In this document: one piece after another, positions 32,825 through 43,750 of the stretch
How the letters are laid out: every line of letters starts with the position of its first letter
Position numbering within the stretch: position 1 is the first letter of the stretch
Assembly (NCBI GenBank): GCA_905221605.1
Contig: CAJNDS010002184.1
Location: forward strand, 22,501 to 84,500
DNA length: 62,000 nt
DNA from: Symbiodinium natans
Lineage: Eukaryota > Sar > Dinophyceae > Suessiales > Symbiodiniaceae
Direction: 5' to 3'
Made by a program: the position numbers and the translations under genes
Notes under the pieces: generated by a model
Databases searched by the model: none
Seen by the model: the letters and a program-made list of their open reading frames with translations, nothing else
What the model was told of the DNA's origin: nothing

Positions 32825-32981
32825 TGTTGGTTCGTAGGGAAAATGAGGGAAGGAGGTACCGTCTATCCCTATATATATATATACACTTTAAGGGATTCTA
32901 TAGGGTAACGTCTATTCTGCCTATATACCCTTTAAGGGATTCTATAGGGTACGTCATTCCCTCATTCCCTACTAACCAACT
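32825..32981. mobile_element. Family D inverted-repeat element, copy 2
   Basis: Arms GTTGGTTCGTAGGGAAAATG and CATTCCCTACTAACCAAC. Internal direct repeat 'tttaagggattctatagggt' occurs twice, plus an AT run. Confidence 0.75.
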
Positions 32982-33319
32982 CTTTGAAGTAGGTTAAAGG
33001 CTCGGAACGGTGAAGGGATGCCTGCTAAACAAGGGTGTTGGGTAGTCAAACAGAAGCTGATGACAGGCTCGTACTGGGCTCAGGGGTACGTTTAGTAACC
33101 CTAACTAGCCTAAACCCTAAACCCTAAATCCTGAACCCTAAACCCTAAACCGCGGTTTAGAGAACGTTGGGGTTGTTCATTGCTTCGGACATAAGTGTCA
33201 CAGAAGCCGCAGGAGAAGAAATTAGAGACTTCATGGGCTGGGTGCGTTCAAGCCTCCAAAAGCCCTCTAAGCCCCCTACTTGGTGTTGGTTGGTAGAAAA
33301 TAAAGGAATGAATAACCGC

Positions 33320-33405
33320 AAGCCCTAAACCCTAAACCCTAAACCCTAAACCCTAAACCCCAAACCCTAAACCCTAAACCTTAAACCCTAAACCCTAAAC
33401 CCCGA
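33320..33405 (-). repeat. CCCTAAA array
   Basis: About 11 units with one CCCCAAA, directly following a lone family D arm at about 33285. Confidence 0.95.
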
Positions 33406-33648
33406 AAGCCTTACCAGCCCCAGAGATTGTCCCCGAGGCGGCTCGAGCTGCATTGTGGCATTCTTCATGGCCACCAGCTGCACATCCCTTTGAGGCAGGC
33501 TTGACGCCCCCAAGACCACAAATGGCCCAAGGGTTTAGGGTTTAGGGTTTAGGGTTTAGGGTTTAGGGAAACCCGAAACCCGAGCCGAAGCGCAAGAAAC
33601 CTACTTGAGCGTCGGATTTTATTTGCTGGCGGGCGCAATGAGCCTATT

Positions 33649-33930
33649 TTAATGTTCGGTCCCTGATCTCGTTTGCCTTAAAACACCTCTTCCGGGCCAA
33701 TGTCGTCTTAAGGGGTGATCTCGTTCAGTATTAAATAGTACTTGGAGTGTAGTGAGTGGTATAGTTGCCCTTAACCTTCGCCCGGTAACCCATAGTGCTT
33801 CTCTGAACAACTCTGTCATTTCCACCCGTTTACGGTTAGGGTTTAGGGAGCAGGGCTCAAGTTGTTGCGAAGACGTGCCCCAGTACGCTTGTTGCCTCCG
33901 TGGAAAGCAACTGAACAGGAGACACTTCAC
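33649..33930 (-). CDS. Candidate ORF, unknown, low GC3
   Basis: The frame reads KRVEMTELFREALWVTGRRL, RATIPLTTLQVLFNTERDHP, LRRHWPGRGVLRQTRSGTEH, stop. Its codon use is less G/C-biased than neighbouring exons. 'gatctcgtt' recurs four times nearby (33667, 33718, 34412, 34436), so it may be repeat-derived. Confidence 0.25.
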   Translation of the reverse strand: MKCLLFSCFPRRQQAYWGTSSQQLEPCSLNPNRKRVEMTELFREALWVTGRRLRATIPLTTLQVLFNTERDHPLRRHWPGRGVLRQTRSGTEH

Positions 33931-34021
33931 TCCAAAACTGGCCCTAAACCTTCCAGCCCTGTCTCAATAACTCCTAAACCCTAATCCTTGTGATTGCGCC
34001 TCTCATGGCCCTCTGGCTTCC

Positions 34022-34234
34022 CTAGCTGCCTTCGTGCAATTTTTTGATCACGTTTGGATCACGTTTGGGATCGGCAGCAATCTCCACCGCCAGACCCCAC
34101 ATCCCCTCAATCCCCAACTTGGGCCGAAGCGGTTGAGCCTCAAAGGCTTCTGAGTCTAAGCGGTTCAAAGCACAGCCGCCGTTCCCAGCGAGCAGCTTTT
34201 GCCAGCAATAGCCTACGCGAAACCAACTCTTCAT
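34022..34234 (-). CDS. C-terminal exon, unknown protein
   Basis: The frame reads QKLLAGNGGCALNRLDSEAF, EAQPLRPKLGIEGMWGLAVE, IAADPKRDPNVIKKLHEGS, stop TAG. Good composition and codon bias. An AAAG acceptor near 34194 is possible. Product not recognised. Confidence 0.5.
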   Translation of the reverse strand: MKSWFRVGYCWQKLLAGNGGCALNRLDSEAFEAQPLRPKLGIEGMWGLAVEIAADPKRDPNVIKKLHEGS

Positions 34235-34804
34235 CGTTTAGCGAACGCCTTCACACAACTATATACATGGTGTCTATGTATATATAACTAAACAAAGGCT
34301 TAGTAAAACATATATATATATATATATATATAATATAGGTACAGATAAGGATTATGTATGCAGTAAATGCAAGTAAACAAGTACAAGTATAAATCCTTCA
34401 TTCTACAACATGATCTCGTTTGATGTTCGGCCCCGATCTCGTTACCGAGAGAGAGCGACACCCCAACCAAAAAATAGGGCACATCCAAAGTAACTCTGCT
34501 CGTGCGTAAATAAAAGCGGTTGCTCACTTGACCCCAAGACAGCTGGAGGCCCAACATCTCACCCGAAGCTGCCGAATTCAAGCCGAGCGAAAAAGCACAT
34601 CGAAGGCAAACTGTTTCGAAGCAGCGCGGCGAAGGGTCTTGTGGCATTAGGCCGAGCGCGAGTCTGCGTAGGGGCTTTAGGGTTTAGGGTCAGGGTTTCG
34701 CGCTTTAAGGGGCCTTTTTGGGGGTTTAAAATTTTAACAGCCAAGAAACTTGCTGCCCGATGAATCGCCGGAGTTTTTCTGATTGCCTGCAGAATGCTCT
34801 GGCC

Positions 34805-34912
34805 ACGGTTTAGGGTTTAGGGTTTAGGGTTTAGGGTTTAGGGTTTAGGGTTTAGGGTTTAGGGTTTAGGGTTTAGGGTTTAGGGTTTAGGGTTTAGGGT
34901 TTAGGGTTCAGG
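34805..34912 (+). repeat. TTTAGGG array
   Basis: About 15 nearly perfect units. Confidence 0.97.
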
Positions 34913-35034
34913 GAAAGGCACGGGCCCACTGAGCCCCCAAAGGCAAATCAGACCTTTGGATCCCCCTAAACTCTGCTGTTCGCCCTCGTGCCGTGAGCTC
35001 CCTCGAGCCCAAAACCAACTCCACCTCCACAATT

Positions 35035-35085
35035 CTCCTAAACCCTAACCCCTAAACCCTAAACCCTAAACCCTAAACCCTAAAC
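35035..35085 (-). repeat. CCCTAAA array
   Basis: Six units with one expanded (ccctaaccc). Confidence 0.9.
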
Positions 35086-35232
35086 TGCAAGGTCTCGCCT
35101 GAAGAATGCGAAGTTCCACCGGCAACTCCTCCTGCCGCACCTGACCCCCCCCCACGTAACCCGTCCACGTTCCACCGCACCGTGTTCTACGAATTACTTA
35201 AGATAACAAGATTCATCCTTATAAGGGTAATA

Positions 35233-35308
35233 TAGAACCCTAAACCCTAAACCCTAAACCCTAAACCCTAAACCCTAAACCCTAAACCCTAAACCCTAAA
35301 CCCTAAAG
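35233..35308 (-). repeat. CCCTAAA array
   Basis: About 11 perfect units. Confidence 0.97.
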
Positions 35309-35414
35309 TGTTAAGTTGTCTTGCATTTCTTGAGGGGGTTCTTAAGCAAACAGACGTGTTGGAGGTGCTCGAGGTGCTTCAGGAGTTTGGAGTTTCGGGA
35401 TTGATGGACGGCAG
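35308..35414 (+). CDS. Candidate plus-strand exon, unknown
   Basis: The frame reads VLKQTDVLEVLEVLQEFGVS, GLMDGR, donor GTGCAT. It begins directly at the end of a CCCTAAA array. Confidence 0.3.
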
Positions 35415-35514
35415 GTGCATCTGCTCTGAGGGAGTTTTCGAGGGGCGGGTCTCTTCAAAGCTTTGGGATTTGGACCCACAACGCATAGAAATTAAATCTC
35501 AAGGGGCTCCCCTA

Positions 35515-35555
35515 AGAGAGAGAGGAGAGAGAGAGAGAGAGAGAGAGAGACAAAG

Positions 35556-35589
<34 letters not shown>

Positions 35590-35590
35590 G
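35515..35590 (+). repeat. (GA)n then (TA)n microsatellites
   Basis: About 30 bp of GA followed by TATATA/TGTATA. Confidence 0.95.
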
Positions 35591-35934
35591 TATTTCTGTA
35601 ATTGATTATGAAATTTTCATAGACTATTATTCAAGTAATAGTCAATTTATGTAAGACCCTTGAAGGCGAGCGCCCAGGCTCGCCCCCCCCCCCCCCCCCC
35701 CCCGGAAACAAAGAAGAAAACCCCACAAAACCCTCCTCAATGCAACGCTCCTCACATCCCAACCTTTGGCCCTAAACCCTACTGTAAACGCCCCAGCGGA
35801 CGATTCCCGAAGTCCCAGCCACCGTTTTTGCTGGCCGCACCGTTGATATTGGCTCCCCAAGCCTCTGCACGAGCCTTCGCCAGTTCTGATGTGGGATTTG
35901 GGATGTTCAGGGCAGAGGAGTGTGTCCGCATATG

Positions 35935-36715
35935 GCTAAAATATGTATATGTATATGTACTGTGTGATATGTAATGTGTAATATGCAGTATGAAATATGT
36001 AATGTGTAATGTGTCATGTGTAATATGCAGTATGAAATATGTAATGTGTAATATGTAATCGGTATATAAGTAAAAAAGAAATACAGTTCTATAAATACAA
36101 ATTATAAATATAAATATGAATATAAGTACAAATATAAATATGAGTCTAAATATAAATAAAAAATGAAAGTGATGTAAGTATAAACAAATATAGAATAAAC
36201 AAATAAATATAACAAATAAATACATAATTACATAAAAAACATAAATACATAAATGCATACATGCATAAATACATAAATACATAAATACATACATACATAC
36301 ATACATACATACATACATACATACATAAATACATAAATACATAAATACATAAATACATAAATACATAAATACATAAATACATAAATACATAAATACATAA
36401 ATACATAAATACATAAATACATAAATACATAACTACATAACTACATAAATACATAAATGCATAAATACATGATATACAGAAATACATAAATACATAAATA
36501 CTTAAAGGCATAAAGACATAAATACATAATAAAAACATAAATGCATAAATACAAAAATGCAAAATACATAAATACATAATGCATAGATACATAAGTGCAT
36601 AAATGCATAAATGCATAAATACAAAAATACATAAATACATAATTACGCAAAATATACCTCAATAAATACATAAATAAATAGCTATATATATATATACATA
36701 TATACATTTATTTTT
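35935..36715. repeat. AT-rich block with (ATACATAA)n
   Basis: Begins with 'taatatgcagtatgaaatat'-type repeats (twice, 35978-36060), then ATAAATATAA, then roughly 250 bp of ATACATAA octamers and a run of ATACATAC. The Tyr/Met/Cys ORFs on minus are artefacts. Confidence 0.95.
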
Positions 36716-36724
36716 AACGTGTAA

Positions 36725-36934
36725 AATGTATACATTCATTTTCGATACAATGAAGTGGATGCTTTCCGGGCTGTAGGCCTTTATGTGAAGAGGGCAATGG
36801 AGTTGCCAAATGGCACTGGGTACATAGGACCTGTGAGCGAAGGGGGTGTCTTCTCACAGCACATTCCTTTACCCTCATCCTACAACCTCTATCTTCCTCA
36901 CCTTCCCTCGGAGTCCGTTCTGACCACCCTGTAG
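36725..36934 (+). CDS. Open fragment at the edge of the AT block, unknown
   Basis: 69 codons between stops: HFRYNEVDAFRAVGLYVKRA, MELPNGTGYIGPVSEGGVFS, QHIPLPSSYNLYLPHLPSES, VLTTL, stop. Very protein-like but with balanced third positions, unlike neighbouring exons. May be a remnant of an integrated element. Family not recognised. Confidence 0.35.
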   Translation, partial: NVYIHFRYNEVDAFRAVGLYVKRAMELPNGTGYIGPVSEGGVFSQHIPLPSSYNLYLPHLPSESVLTTL

Positions 36935-37076
36935 CGTTGCGAATAGGGGTTAGCCTTTGGGTTGTTGAGCTGTGCCGGGCCCCTGTAACACCTGCTCTAT
37001 GAATCTCCGGATTCGCGGATGCTGCTTTTTCACCTGAGGGTCTGAGTCGGGTCAGCTCCCTTCCATGATTCGACCA

Positions 37077-37140
37077 ATTTAGGGTTTAGGGTTTAGGGTT
37101 TAGGGCTTAGGGTTTAGGGTTTAGGGTTTAGGGTTTAGTA
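37077..37140 (+). repeat. TTTAGGG array
   Basis: About eight units, one CTTAGGG. Confidence 0.95.
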
Positions 37141-37399
37141 TAGAATTGCTAGATCAGACAAAATACTAACCCGAAGAACCCAGAGCCAAGAATGGCTTCT
37201 TGATTGCTTCCAGCCTGCTGGCCCCGAAGCCCTAAAATCGTAAACCCTCAGAATCTGAAGCCCGGTCTACCCTTTTTGTCAAACCCCAAATCTCAAACTC
37301 CAGACATTACACGGCCTGACGCGGCGCCCCCCGAGATCTTTAACCAGTAGACGCCTGAACCCAAAAGCCCTCCCTCCCCCAAAGCAACCCCGTAAACCC

Positions 37400-37605
37400 C
37401 CTAAACCCTAAGCCCTAAACCCGAAACCCTAAACCCGAAACCTTAAACCCTAAGCCCTAAACCCCCTGAGTCGGCCTTCATCATGGCATCAGAGGTCGCC
37501 CGCTCGACTTCCAGCTTTTCCTGCAGAGCGCAGATCGGGGTTCTAAACCCTAAACCCTAAACCCTAAACCCTAAACCCTAAACCCTAAACCCTAAACCCT
37601 AAACC
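37400..37605 (-). repeat. CCCTAAA arrays
   Basis: Two arrays, 37400-37470 (imperfect) and 37540-37605 (perfect), separated by about 70 bp. Confidence 0.92.
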
Positions 37606-37816
37606 CGCAAGCCTTCAGCTTACAAGGCTCACCTGGCGCCCCAAACTCGGCTTTTCAGGAATCCCGCATCCCGAATCCTGAACTCCATAGATACCCTTAA
37701 TCTGTACCTGCAACTATATTTACAGCTGGGCGAGAACTACCCCTCAGTAGAAGCAGAAACCTGCCCCAGGTGCACCCCAAACCAGCTCTTGTGGTGTTGG
37801 GATCGGGGGAAAGGCT

Positions 37817-37921
37817 TCAGAGACGGCGCAGGCAGATGACTGCTTCCTGGCTGACGGTGCTGGCATAATTGGCCGTGACACGCCACGAGCCTGAGGCGAT
37901 ACGTGGTTCCACAGTGAACCC
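37817..37921 (-). CDS. C-terminal exon, unknown protein
   Basis: The frame reads FTVEPRIASGSWRVTANYAS, TVSQEAVICLRRL, stop, with strong G/C third positions and an upstream GCTGAAG acceptor. It could be the last exon of the gene that includes 37948-38272. Confidence 0.48.
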   Translation of the reverse strand, partial: GFTVEPRIASGSWRVTANYASTVSQEAVICLRRL

Positions 37922-37947
37922 TTCAGCCCTGAAGGCCTTAAACCGAC

Positions 37948-38272
37948 TTAAGCCCTAACAGCAAACGTAAACCACAGCAGGGGGGAGTTGCCTGCGTTCG
38001 TGGTGGGTCTAGGGGTCCTGGCCTTCGGCAATTCACGGTTCAGGGCTCTTCTGTCCAGGAATGCTCTTGCTTCGATCCGCTTGCTGCAATATTTGACAGC
38101 ACTTCGCCTACCGTCCCGAACCGATCCACTGTAGAACAGCCCGAAACAAAACGAGCCGTGGCAAGTGCAAAGGGCATGCAAATCCTCTGCGACCTTTCCC
38201 TTCGAGGCCCCAGACCACAAGGGCCGGATTTCTCTCGCTGCATGGAGCTGCAATGCCAATTCATCAGAAGTC
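37948..38272 (-). CDS. Long minus-strand exon, unknown
   Basis: After acceptor GTAAAG the frame reads TSDELALQLHAAREIRPLWS, GASKGKVAEDLHALCTCHGS, FCFGLFYSGSVRDGRRSAVK, YCSKRIEARAFLDRRALNRE, LPKARTPRPTT and on. A GTCGCAG donor exists after GASKGK. A family B element ends six bases upstream of the acceptor. Function unknown. Confidence 0.5.
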
Positions 38273-38277
38273 CTTTA

Positions 38278-38390
38278 CTCGGTTGCCCAGTAACTTAGGA
38301 TTAAAAAGGGTGCCCTTGTTTGCTAGAAGGAGTTTATAGGGGAACCTAGAGCCCCCAAAAAGGGAATAAGGGTACTACTGGGCATCCTAG
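38278..38390. mobile_element. Family B TIR element, copy 1
   Basis: Left end CTCGGTTGCCCAGTAAC, right end TACTGGGCATCCTAG, with interior 'attaaaaagggtgccctt' and 'aaaagggaataagggta'. Related to family A at the CCCAGTAAC and ACTGGGC termini. Confidence 0.85.
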
Positions 38391-38725
38391 CTTAGGAGTT
38401 CAGCATGAGACCCCCAGAAATAAACCGTAAGAGTGAAGTCCATGCAAGGAGCCGCCCATGGTCACGTGTGGGCACACGTGGGACCCGAAATCATACCTCA
38501 AACTTGGGGCAGGGGAGGCTGGGTTGCGTGTAGTGAAAGCTGATTGGAGGTGGGTGCGCACTTTAACGTCGTTTTTGGGGGCCCCGATGAGCTTTTGGGT
38601 TTCGGGGCCCCAACCAAGCAAGCAAGCAGCCTGAACTGTTGTTACGGTTTGGGGTTCAGAGCTTCTCGGTAATGGAAAGTTGCCCGAGGCATGGGTTCCG
38701 CAAAGCACGAAACCCCGAAAACAGC

Positions 38726-38850
38726 CTAAACCCTAAACCCTAAACCCTAAACCCTAAACCCTAAACCCTAAACCCTAAACCCTAAACCCTAAACCCTAAA
38801 CCCTAAACCCTAAACCCTAAACCCTAAACCCTAACCCCTAAACCCTAAAC
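38726..38850 (-). repeat. CCCTAAA array
   Basis: About 17 units, nearly perfect. Confidence 0.97.
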
Positions 38851-39529
38851 CTTTTCTTGCCGGGAGGCATCAAGGCGGGAACGACCTGGGCGTTGTCTCA
38901 CAATCTGCCCTAAACCCTCAACCCCTGCAAAGTAAACCCTAAACCCTAAAACGCCCTAAGCACCCCAAAAAAACACTAAAAGCCGTAAACAAAATCTGAA
39001 AGCCCTAACGCACCCCCCCCCCCCCCAAAAAAAAAAAAAAAAAAAAAAAAACTCCGAAAGCCCTAAAGACCCTGAGCTCCCCGCCCCAACAAAACTACTA
39101 TTTGCTTAAGAACCCCAAAAGAATAAACGATGATAATCCCTATATTACCCTTAATAAGGAAACATGTTTTCTATTTTTTCGGGGTTCTCAAACAATTCGT
39201 AGAAAACAGCACTCGGCTTCGGAGTGAACATGGCATGTGCCAGCACGGAAGCCTCAGCAACGAGCAACGCCGCCCTAAACCCATCGAATATCCCTAAACC
39301 CTAAACCCTAAACCCCTCAAGCCCCCTCAGACCCCTCAGACCCCCCTAAGCCCTAAACCCTACACCCTCTACGCGCCCTTTTGAGAAGCCCCACCTGCTC
39401 TGCCGTCTGGCCAGGCTTTGGTGCCTCGAAGGCATCGAAGCCCGTGAGCTGGGCTGCACTGCCCTGGAAGCGGGGTTGGGGGCTTCAGGGCGGTTGAGGC
39501 TAAAATGGGGGGCTTGGGGGGGGGGAGGG

Positions 39530-39795
39530 GGGGTTTAGGGCGGGTTTTTTAGGGGTTTAGGGGTTTTAGGGTTTTAGGGTTTAGGGTTTTAGGGTTTTAG
39601 GGTTTTAGGGTTTTAGGGTTTTAGGGTTTTAGGGTTTTAGGGTTTTAGGGTTTTAGGGTTTTAGGGTTTTAGGGTTTTAGGGTTTTAGGTTTTTAGGGTT
39701 TTAGGGTTTTAGGGTTTTAGGGTTTTAGGGTTTTAGGGTTTTAGGGTTTTAGGGTTTTAGGGTTTTAGGGTTTTAGGGTTTGGGGTTTAGGGACC
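39530..39795 (+). repeat. (TTTTAGGG)n octamer array
   Basis: About 30 units of the eight-base variant TTTTAGGG with a TTTAGGG unit at each end. Confidence 0.97.
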
Positions 39796-40539
39796 CAAGA
39801 GTAACCTAGGAATACAAAGGGTGTGGTCTTTTTGGTTCAAAGGGGGGCTTCTAAGGGAACCTCAACCCTAAACTGCGGGAAAAAGGAGGCCTGCTCTGGG
39901 TCCTAGGTTCGGGCATAAGCTTTCTGAGGTTTCGGCTTCTTGGCTCGCTGTAGCACGCTTTTCACGTGGCCCAAAGGCAAGCTGCTCTAAATTCAGGCCT
40001 CACCTTTGCCAATACGCAAACCTGCCAACCTGCCCCTGAATGGTTTAGGGTTTAGGGTTCAGGGTGTAGGGTTGAGGGCACTTCTCAATGAAAGCCCCAA
40101 ATCACCCACAAGGCTCAATCCAAGAATCCTCCGTCTGGCCGGGAACCCCCCTTCCCCCCAAACCTGTTTAGGCCCCCCCTGGCCTCCAACGGATTGTACT
40201 TCAGGAAAAAGTTTGCCAGGGTGTTCGTCTTGTTGGGGACCACGACTTGATCGATGAATGGAGCCCTCACTGGTGGCTGGGTAAGCACCCTAAATCCTAA
40301 ACCGCAAACCCTAAACCCTAAACCCCTGGGCACCCCCCCAGACGCAGAAGAAGACTTCGGGTTTGGAGGTCGGGCTTTCGGGTGGAGGGTTGAGGGTTTG
40401 CGTGCACACCTGATGGTTGGACTTGGGGCTTTAAAACAAAAAAAACAAAACCTGACAAGCCCAATATTCCTGCGAGATGCTAGGCTCCTTCATTGCCCCT
40501 CCCCTCACGACTTGGTTTCTGGTTGCTAGGGTTCGAAAA

Positions 40540-40660
40540 GGGTTTACTTAGCTTTTGGAGTAGACCCTGGAAAAAAAGTATATACGTTTTGGGTATAAGT
40601 AGCTATAATAGGAACCCAGAACCAAAAAAAATATTAAAGTAGAGTACTCCAAGACCCAGT
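40540..40660. mobile_element. Inverted-repeat element, possibly related to family A
   Basis: 'cttttggagtagaccctgg' at the left and 'agtagagtactccaagaccc' at the right form imperfect arms. Interior 'aggaacccagaaccaaaaaaa' is shared with family A. Confidence 0.5.
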
Positions 40661-40719
40661 CTAGGGCATGTTGCAGGGACAGGCGGCAGGGGCATGCCTT
40701 CCACCTGGGCACTTTGTTA

Positions 40720-40775
40720 AAGGGGTTTAGGGTTTAGGGTTTAGGGTTTAGGGTTTAGGGTTTAGGGTTTAGGGT
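40720..40775 (+). repeat. TTTAGGG array
   Basis: Eight perfect units. Confidence 0.97.
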
Positions 40776-40900
40776 GCAACTCCTCTCAACTCTTCTTTTT
40801 CTGGTGGCCATTCAGCACCCTAAACCACACAGCGCTGAGCCCAACCCCCCAAAACCCCAACCCCTGAAACAGTCCAACCCCAAGCCCTAAACCCTGAACC

Positions 40901-41007
40901 CTACTTGGAGGTTCATGGGTACTTCCAACCCAATTGCAAGTGTAACTCTAGTCATAACACCCACTGACAATCTCCTTGAAAGATCCCAATATGGTGAACC
41001 TCCAGGT
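40901..41007. mobile_element. Family C inverted-repeat element, copy 3
   Basis: CTACTTGGAGGTTCATGG at the left, TATGGTGAACCTCCAG at the right. 107 bp, non-coding. Confidence 0.75.
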
Positions 41008-41689
41008 AAGCCCCAAAGCCCACTTTTCCCGTCTCTTGCCGGGGAAGGCGCGATGAGAAGCCTTGGAGGATCCTCGGATTTGAGCTTTCCTAGAATGCGG
41101 AGGGTTTAGGGTTTGGGGTTTAGGTTTTGTGGGGTTTGGGGTTGCTTTGGGGTTTTGGGGTTTAGGCCTTTTGTTGTTTTGCTCAGGGGTTTCTCGGGAT
41201 TTGGTATGAGCGGCTTGCCTGATCCAGGGGGCTTCTGAATCATTCGGCTTCTCTTTGCAAGGGTGTCCTGGAGAGGCAGGGAGGCTTCAGTAAATTGAGC
41301 ATGTGAACCCTTTGAACTGCACAAGCCTTGCCTCTGAAAGAGCCTCTCAAAAGGGGTCAAGAAGATGTAGATGCTGTTGTGAAGGCTGGGCCCCTTGAGG
41401 GGTCCAAAGATGTTGTTGCGAAGGCTGGGCTCCTTGATTCTTGCATAGTGTATATAACCTTGTACTTTCAGGGGCCTAATAATTGGGCCCTTTAAGGGTC
41501 TAGGAACCTTAGGGGTTTTAGGGTTTAGGGTTGATCCAGTTTCAGGGCTGGCGCCCGAGGCACTGAAGGTAGTTTGGGTTTGGGGTTGACGGTTCACCGC
41601 TTCGGGGCCGCTGGCTGAGGGCTTTGGGGTCTGGAGTTCTACTTGTTGGCTTGGGGCTCAAGGTTGCCCCTCAACCCTGAACCCCAAAA

Positions 41690-41890
41690 GAAGCCCTACA
41701 CCCTAAAAACCTTGAACTCCCAAAAAAAAACCATAAACCCTAAACCCCAAACCCGAAAAGAAACCCTAAACCCTAAACCCAAGAAGAAACCCTAAACCCT
41801 GAACCCCCAAAATCCCTAAACCCTAAACCCTAAACTCCAAAAGAAACCCTCAACCGTAAACCCTAAACCCTCAACCCTAAATCCTGAAAC
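41690..41890 (-). repeat. Degenerate CCCTAAA/CCCAAAAGAAA array
   Basis: CCCTAAA units punctuated by 'aaaagaaa' and 'aagaagaaa'. Confidence 0.8.
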
Positions 41891-41989
41891 CCCCAAGAGT
41901 CACCCAAAGCCCCTGCAGCCGAAGTTCGCGGGTTCTAGAAAGCCTCGCGCGTGGGAGACCTGGAGGCTGCCATACATCCTTGGCAAAAT

Positions 41990-42115
41990 GGTTTAGGGTT
42001 TAGGGTTTTAGGGTTTTAGGGTTTTAGGGTTTTAGGGTTTTAGGGTTTTAGGGTTTTGGGTTTTAGGGTTTTAGGGTTTTAGGGTTTTAGGGTTTTAGGG
42101 TTTTAGGATTTTTTG
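41990..42115 (+). repeat. (TTTTAGGG)n octamer array
   Basis: Two TTTAGGG units, then about 13 TTTTAGGG units. Confidence 0.97.
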
Positions 42116-42514
42116 AGGGTTTAGGGGGAAGGGGGGGGGGGGCTTGGGGTTTAGGGTCCAGGGTCTGGTTTGGGGTATGTCCCCCTTGTTGGGTAATTCA
42201 TGGAATTGATGGAAAAGGGTTTCGGGTTCGGGCTTCGGGGATTGGTGTTGGGCAGCACGATGCTTCGTTTGGCCCTTCGGACTTGCCAATCTCTTCTCCT
42301 CTTCGCATGCATTTAGGACCCTGCTTGCGGAACTCGAAGGAAAGCTCAAGTGTGCAAGACTTCAACGGGTTCATCATTGGTGCAAGCTCATGGCGTTCCT
42401 GCACCGCACACATGAAAGTTTTGCCCCCCCAAGTAGCAGGCTCCCCTGAACATGTAGACCCGACTCCCGGGAGGGGATCCTACTACTTGGGGGTCCATAT
42501 TGGGGTCCCCTTAT

Positions 42515-42626
42515 CTTGGTAGCCCAGTAACCATATTAGAATAAGGGCACCCTGTTTTGGGTTGGGTATTTTAAACGGGAGCCCATAACCGAAAAAAAGG
42601 GTAAAGGGTACCACCGGGCTACCAAG
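42515..42626. mobile_element. Family A TIR element, copy 2
   Basis: CTTGGTAGCCCAGTAACC and CCACCGGGCTACCAAG. 'ttatctt' precedes the left end and follows the right end, a possible target duplication, although 'ttatctt' also precedes copy 4. Confidence 0.88.
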
Positions 42627-42651
42627 TTATCTTCGTAAACCCCTATATCTA

Positions 42652-42764
42652 CTCGGTTGCCCAGTAACCTAGGATTAAAAAGGGTGCCCTTTTCTGCTTA
42701 AAGGGGTTTATAGGGGAACCCAGAGCCCCCAAAAGGGGAATAAGGGCACTACTGGGCATCCTAG
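42652..42764. mobile_element. Family B TIR element, copy 2
   Basis: CTCGGTTGCCCAGTAACC and CTACTGGGCATCCTAG. Lies 26 bp beyond family A copy 2 in the same orientation. Confidence 0.88.
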
Positions 42765-42864
42765 TCTAGACAGGCTGATTTCGGTGCCTGCTGGCCGAGA
42801 ATCTGGAAGGTTGCCTGGCGGATGGTGATGGAGACCTGGCGGTCCGAGGATGGCCCCTTAACTC

Positions 42865-42960
42865 TACACCTTTGAACCCTAAACCCTAAACCCTAGACCC
42901 CTGAACCCTAAAACCCTTAAACCCTGAAACCCTAAACCTTAAATCCTAAACCCTGAAATA
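42865..42960 (-). repeat. Degenerate CCCTAAA array
   Basis: About 12 imperfect units. Confidence 0.85.
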
Positions 42961-42982
42961 AACCCTGTTGCGCAATGCAGCG

Positions 42983-43290
42983 AGGTCATGGAGTATGAGA
43001 CCTTTGGCGTCGCCTCAGAGCCGAGCAGCATCGTGGTGCACTTGGCTCTACATGCAACTTGGCGTGCTCTCAACCATACTGAACTTGGAACCCGAGCAAA
43101 AATCATGATTTTAGCTGTTTCGTTGGATTTTTGGTGCACAGAAATACAACATTTATTCCCAAGTATCCCTAAATCAAAGCGTGATGCCCGGCGAAGACCC
43201 CAAACAGCTAGAGACCACGTCACATCCAGAAGCGACGATCCCCCCCAAGACGCCCCCAAGCCCACGGGTCCGAGTCGTGGGTTTAGGGTT
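42983..43290 (+). CDS. Candidate plus-strand exon, unknown
   Basis: After acceptor CAGCGAG: VMEYETFGVASEPSSIVVHL, ALHATWRALNHTELGTRAKI. The first 25 codons have very G/C-rich third positions. The later part (RDARRRPQTARDHVTSRSDD) is less certain. A minus frame is also open. Confidence 0.38.
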
Positions 43291-43639
43291 TAGGGCTTAG
43301 GGCTTTAGGGTTTAGGGTTTAGGGTTTAGGACGCAGGCGTGCTGGAACTTCTTAGTGAGGAAGATTGGGGGAGTGATCTCCTCCTTGAGGGCGCTGGGTC
43401 GGTCTTCACGCTCTCAACTCCGTGAATGGACCACGTCCTACTCTCATAGTGTGGTAACGATGCGGTTTAAGGGTTTAAGGTTTCGGGTTTAGGGCTACTA
43501 TGCCTCAACCTGGTACGTCAGTCCTACTGCACATTGTCCAGTCCAAACCTTCAACCCCGAAAGCTCCACGTGCACCCTCCAAAAGCCCTTATCACCTAAC
43601 CTAAGCCCCCGGAACGCTCAATCCTTGAAGCATGACCCT

Positions 43640-43750
43640 AAAACCCTAAAAACCCTAAAAACCCTAAAAACCCTAAAAACCCTAAAAACCCTAAAGCCCT
43701 AAAACCCTAAAACCCTAAAACCCTAAAACCCTAAAACCCTTAAACCCGTA
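43640..43750 (-). repeat. CCCTAAAAA then CCCTAAAA array
   Basis: Five units of nine bases, then five of eight bases. Confidence 0.93.

Noticed and set aside
36146-36640. Tyr/Met/Cys ORFs of up to 211 codons
   Set aside because: Translation of (ATACATAA)n.
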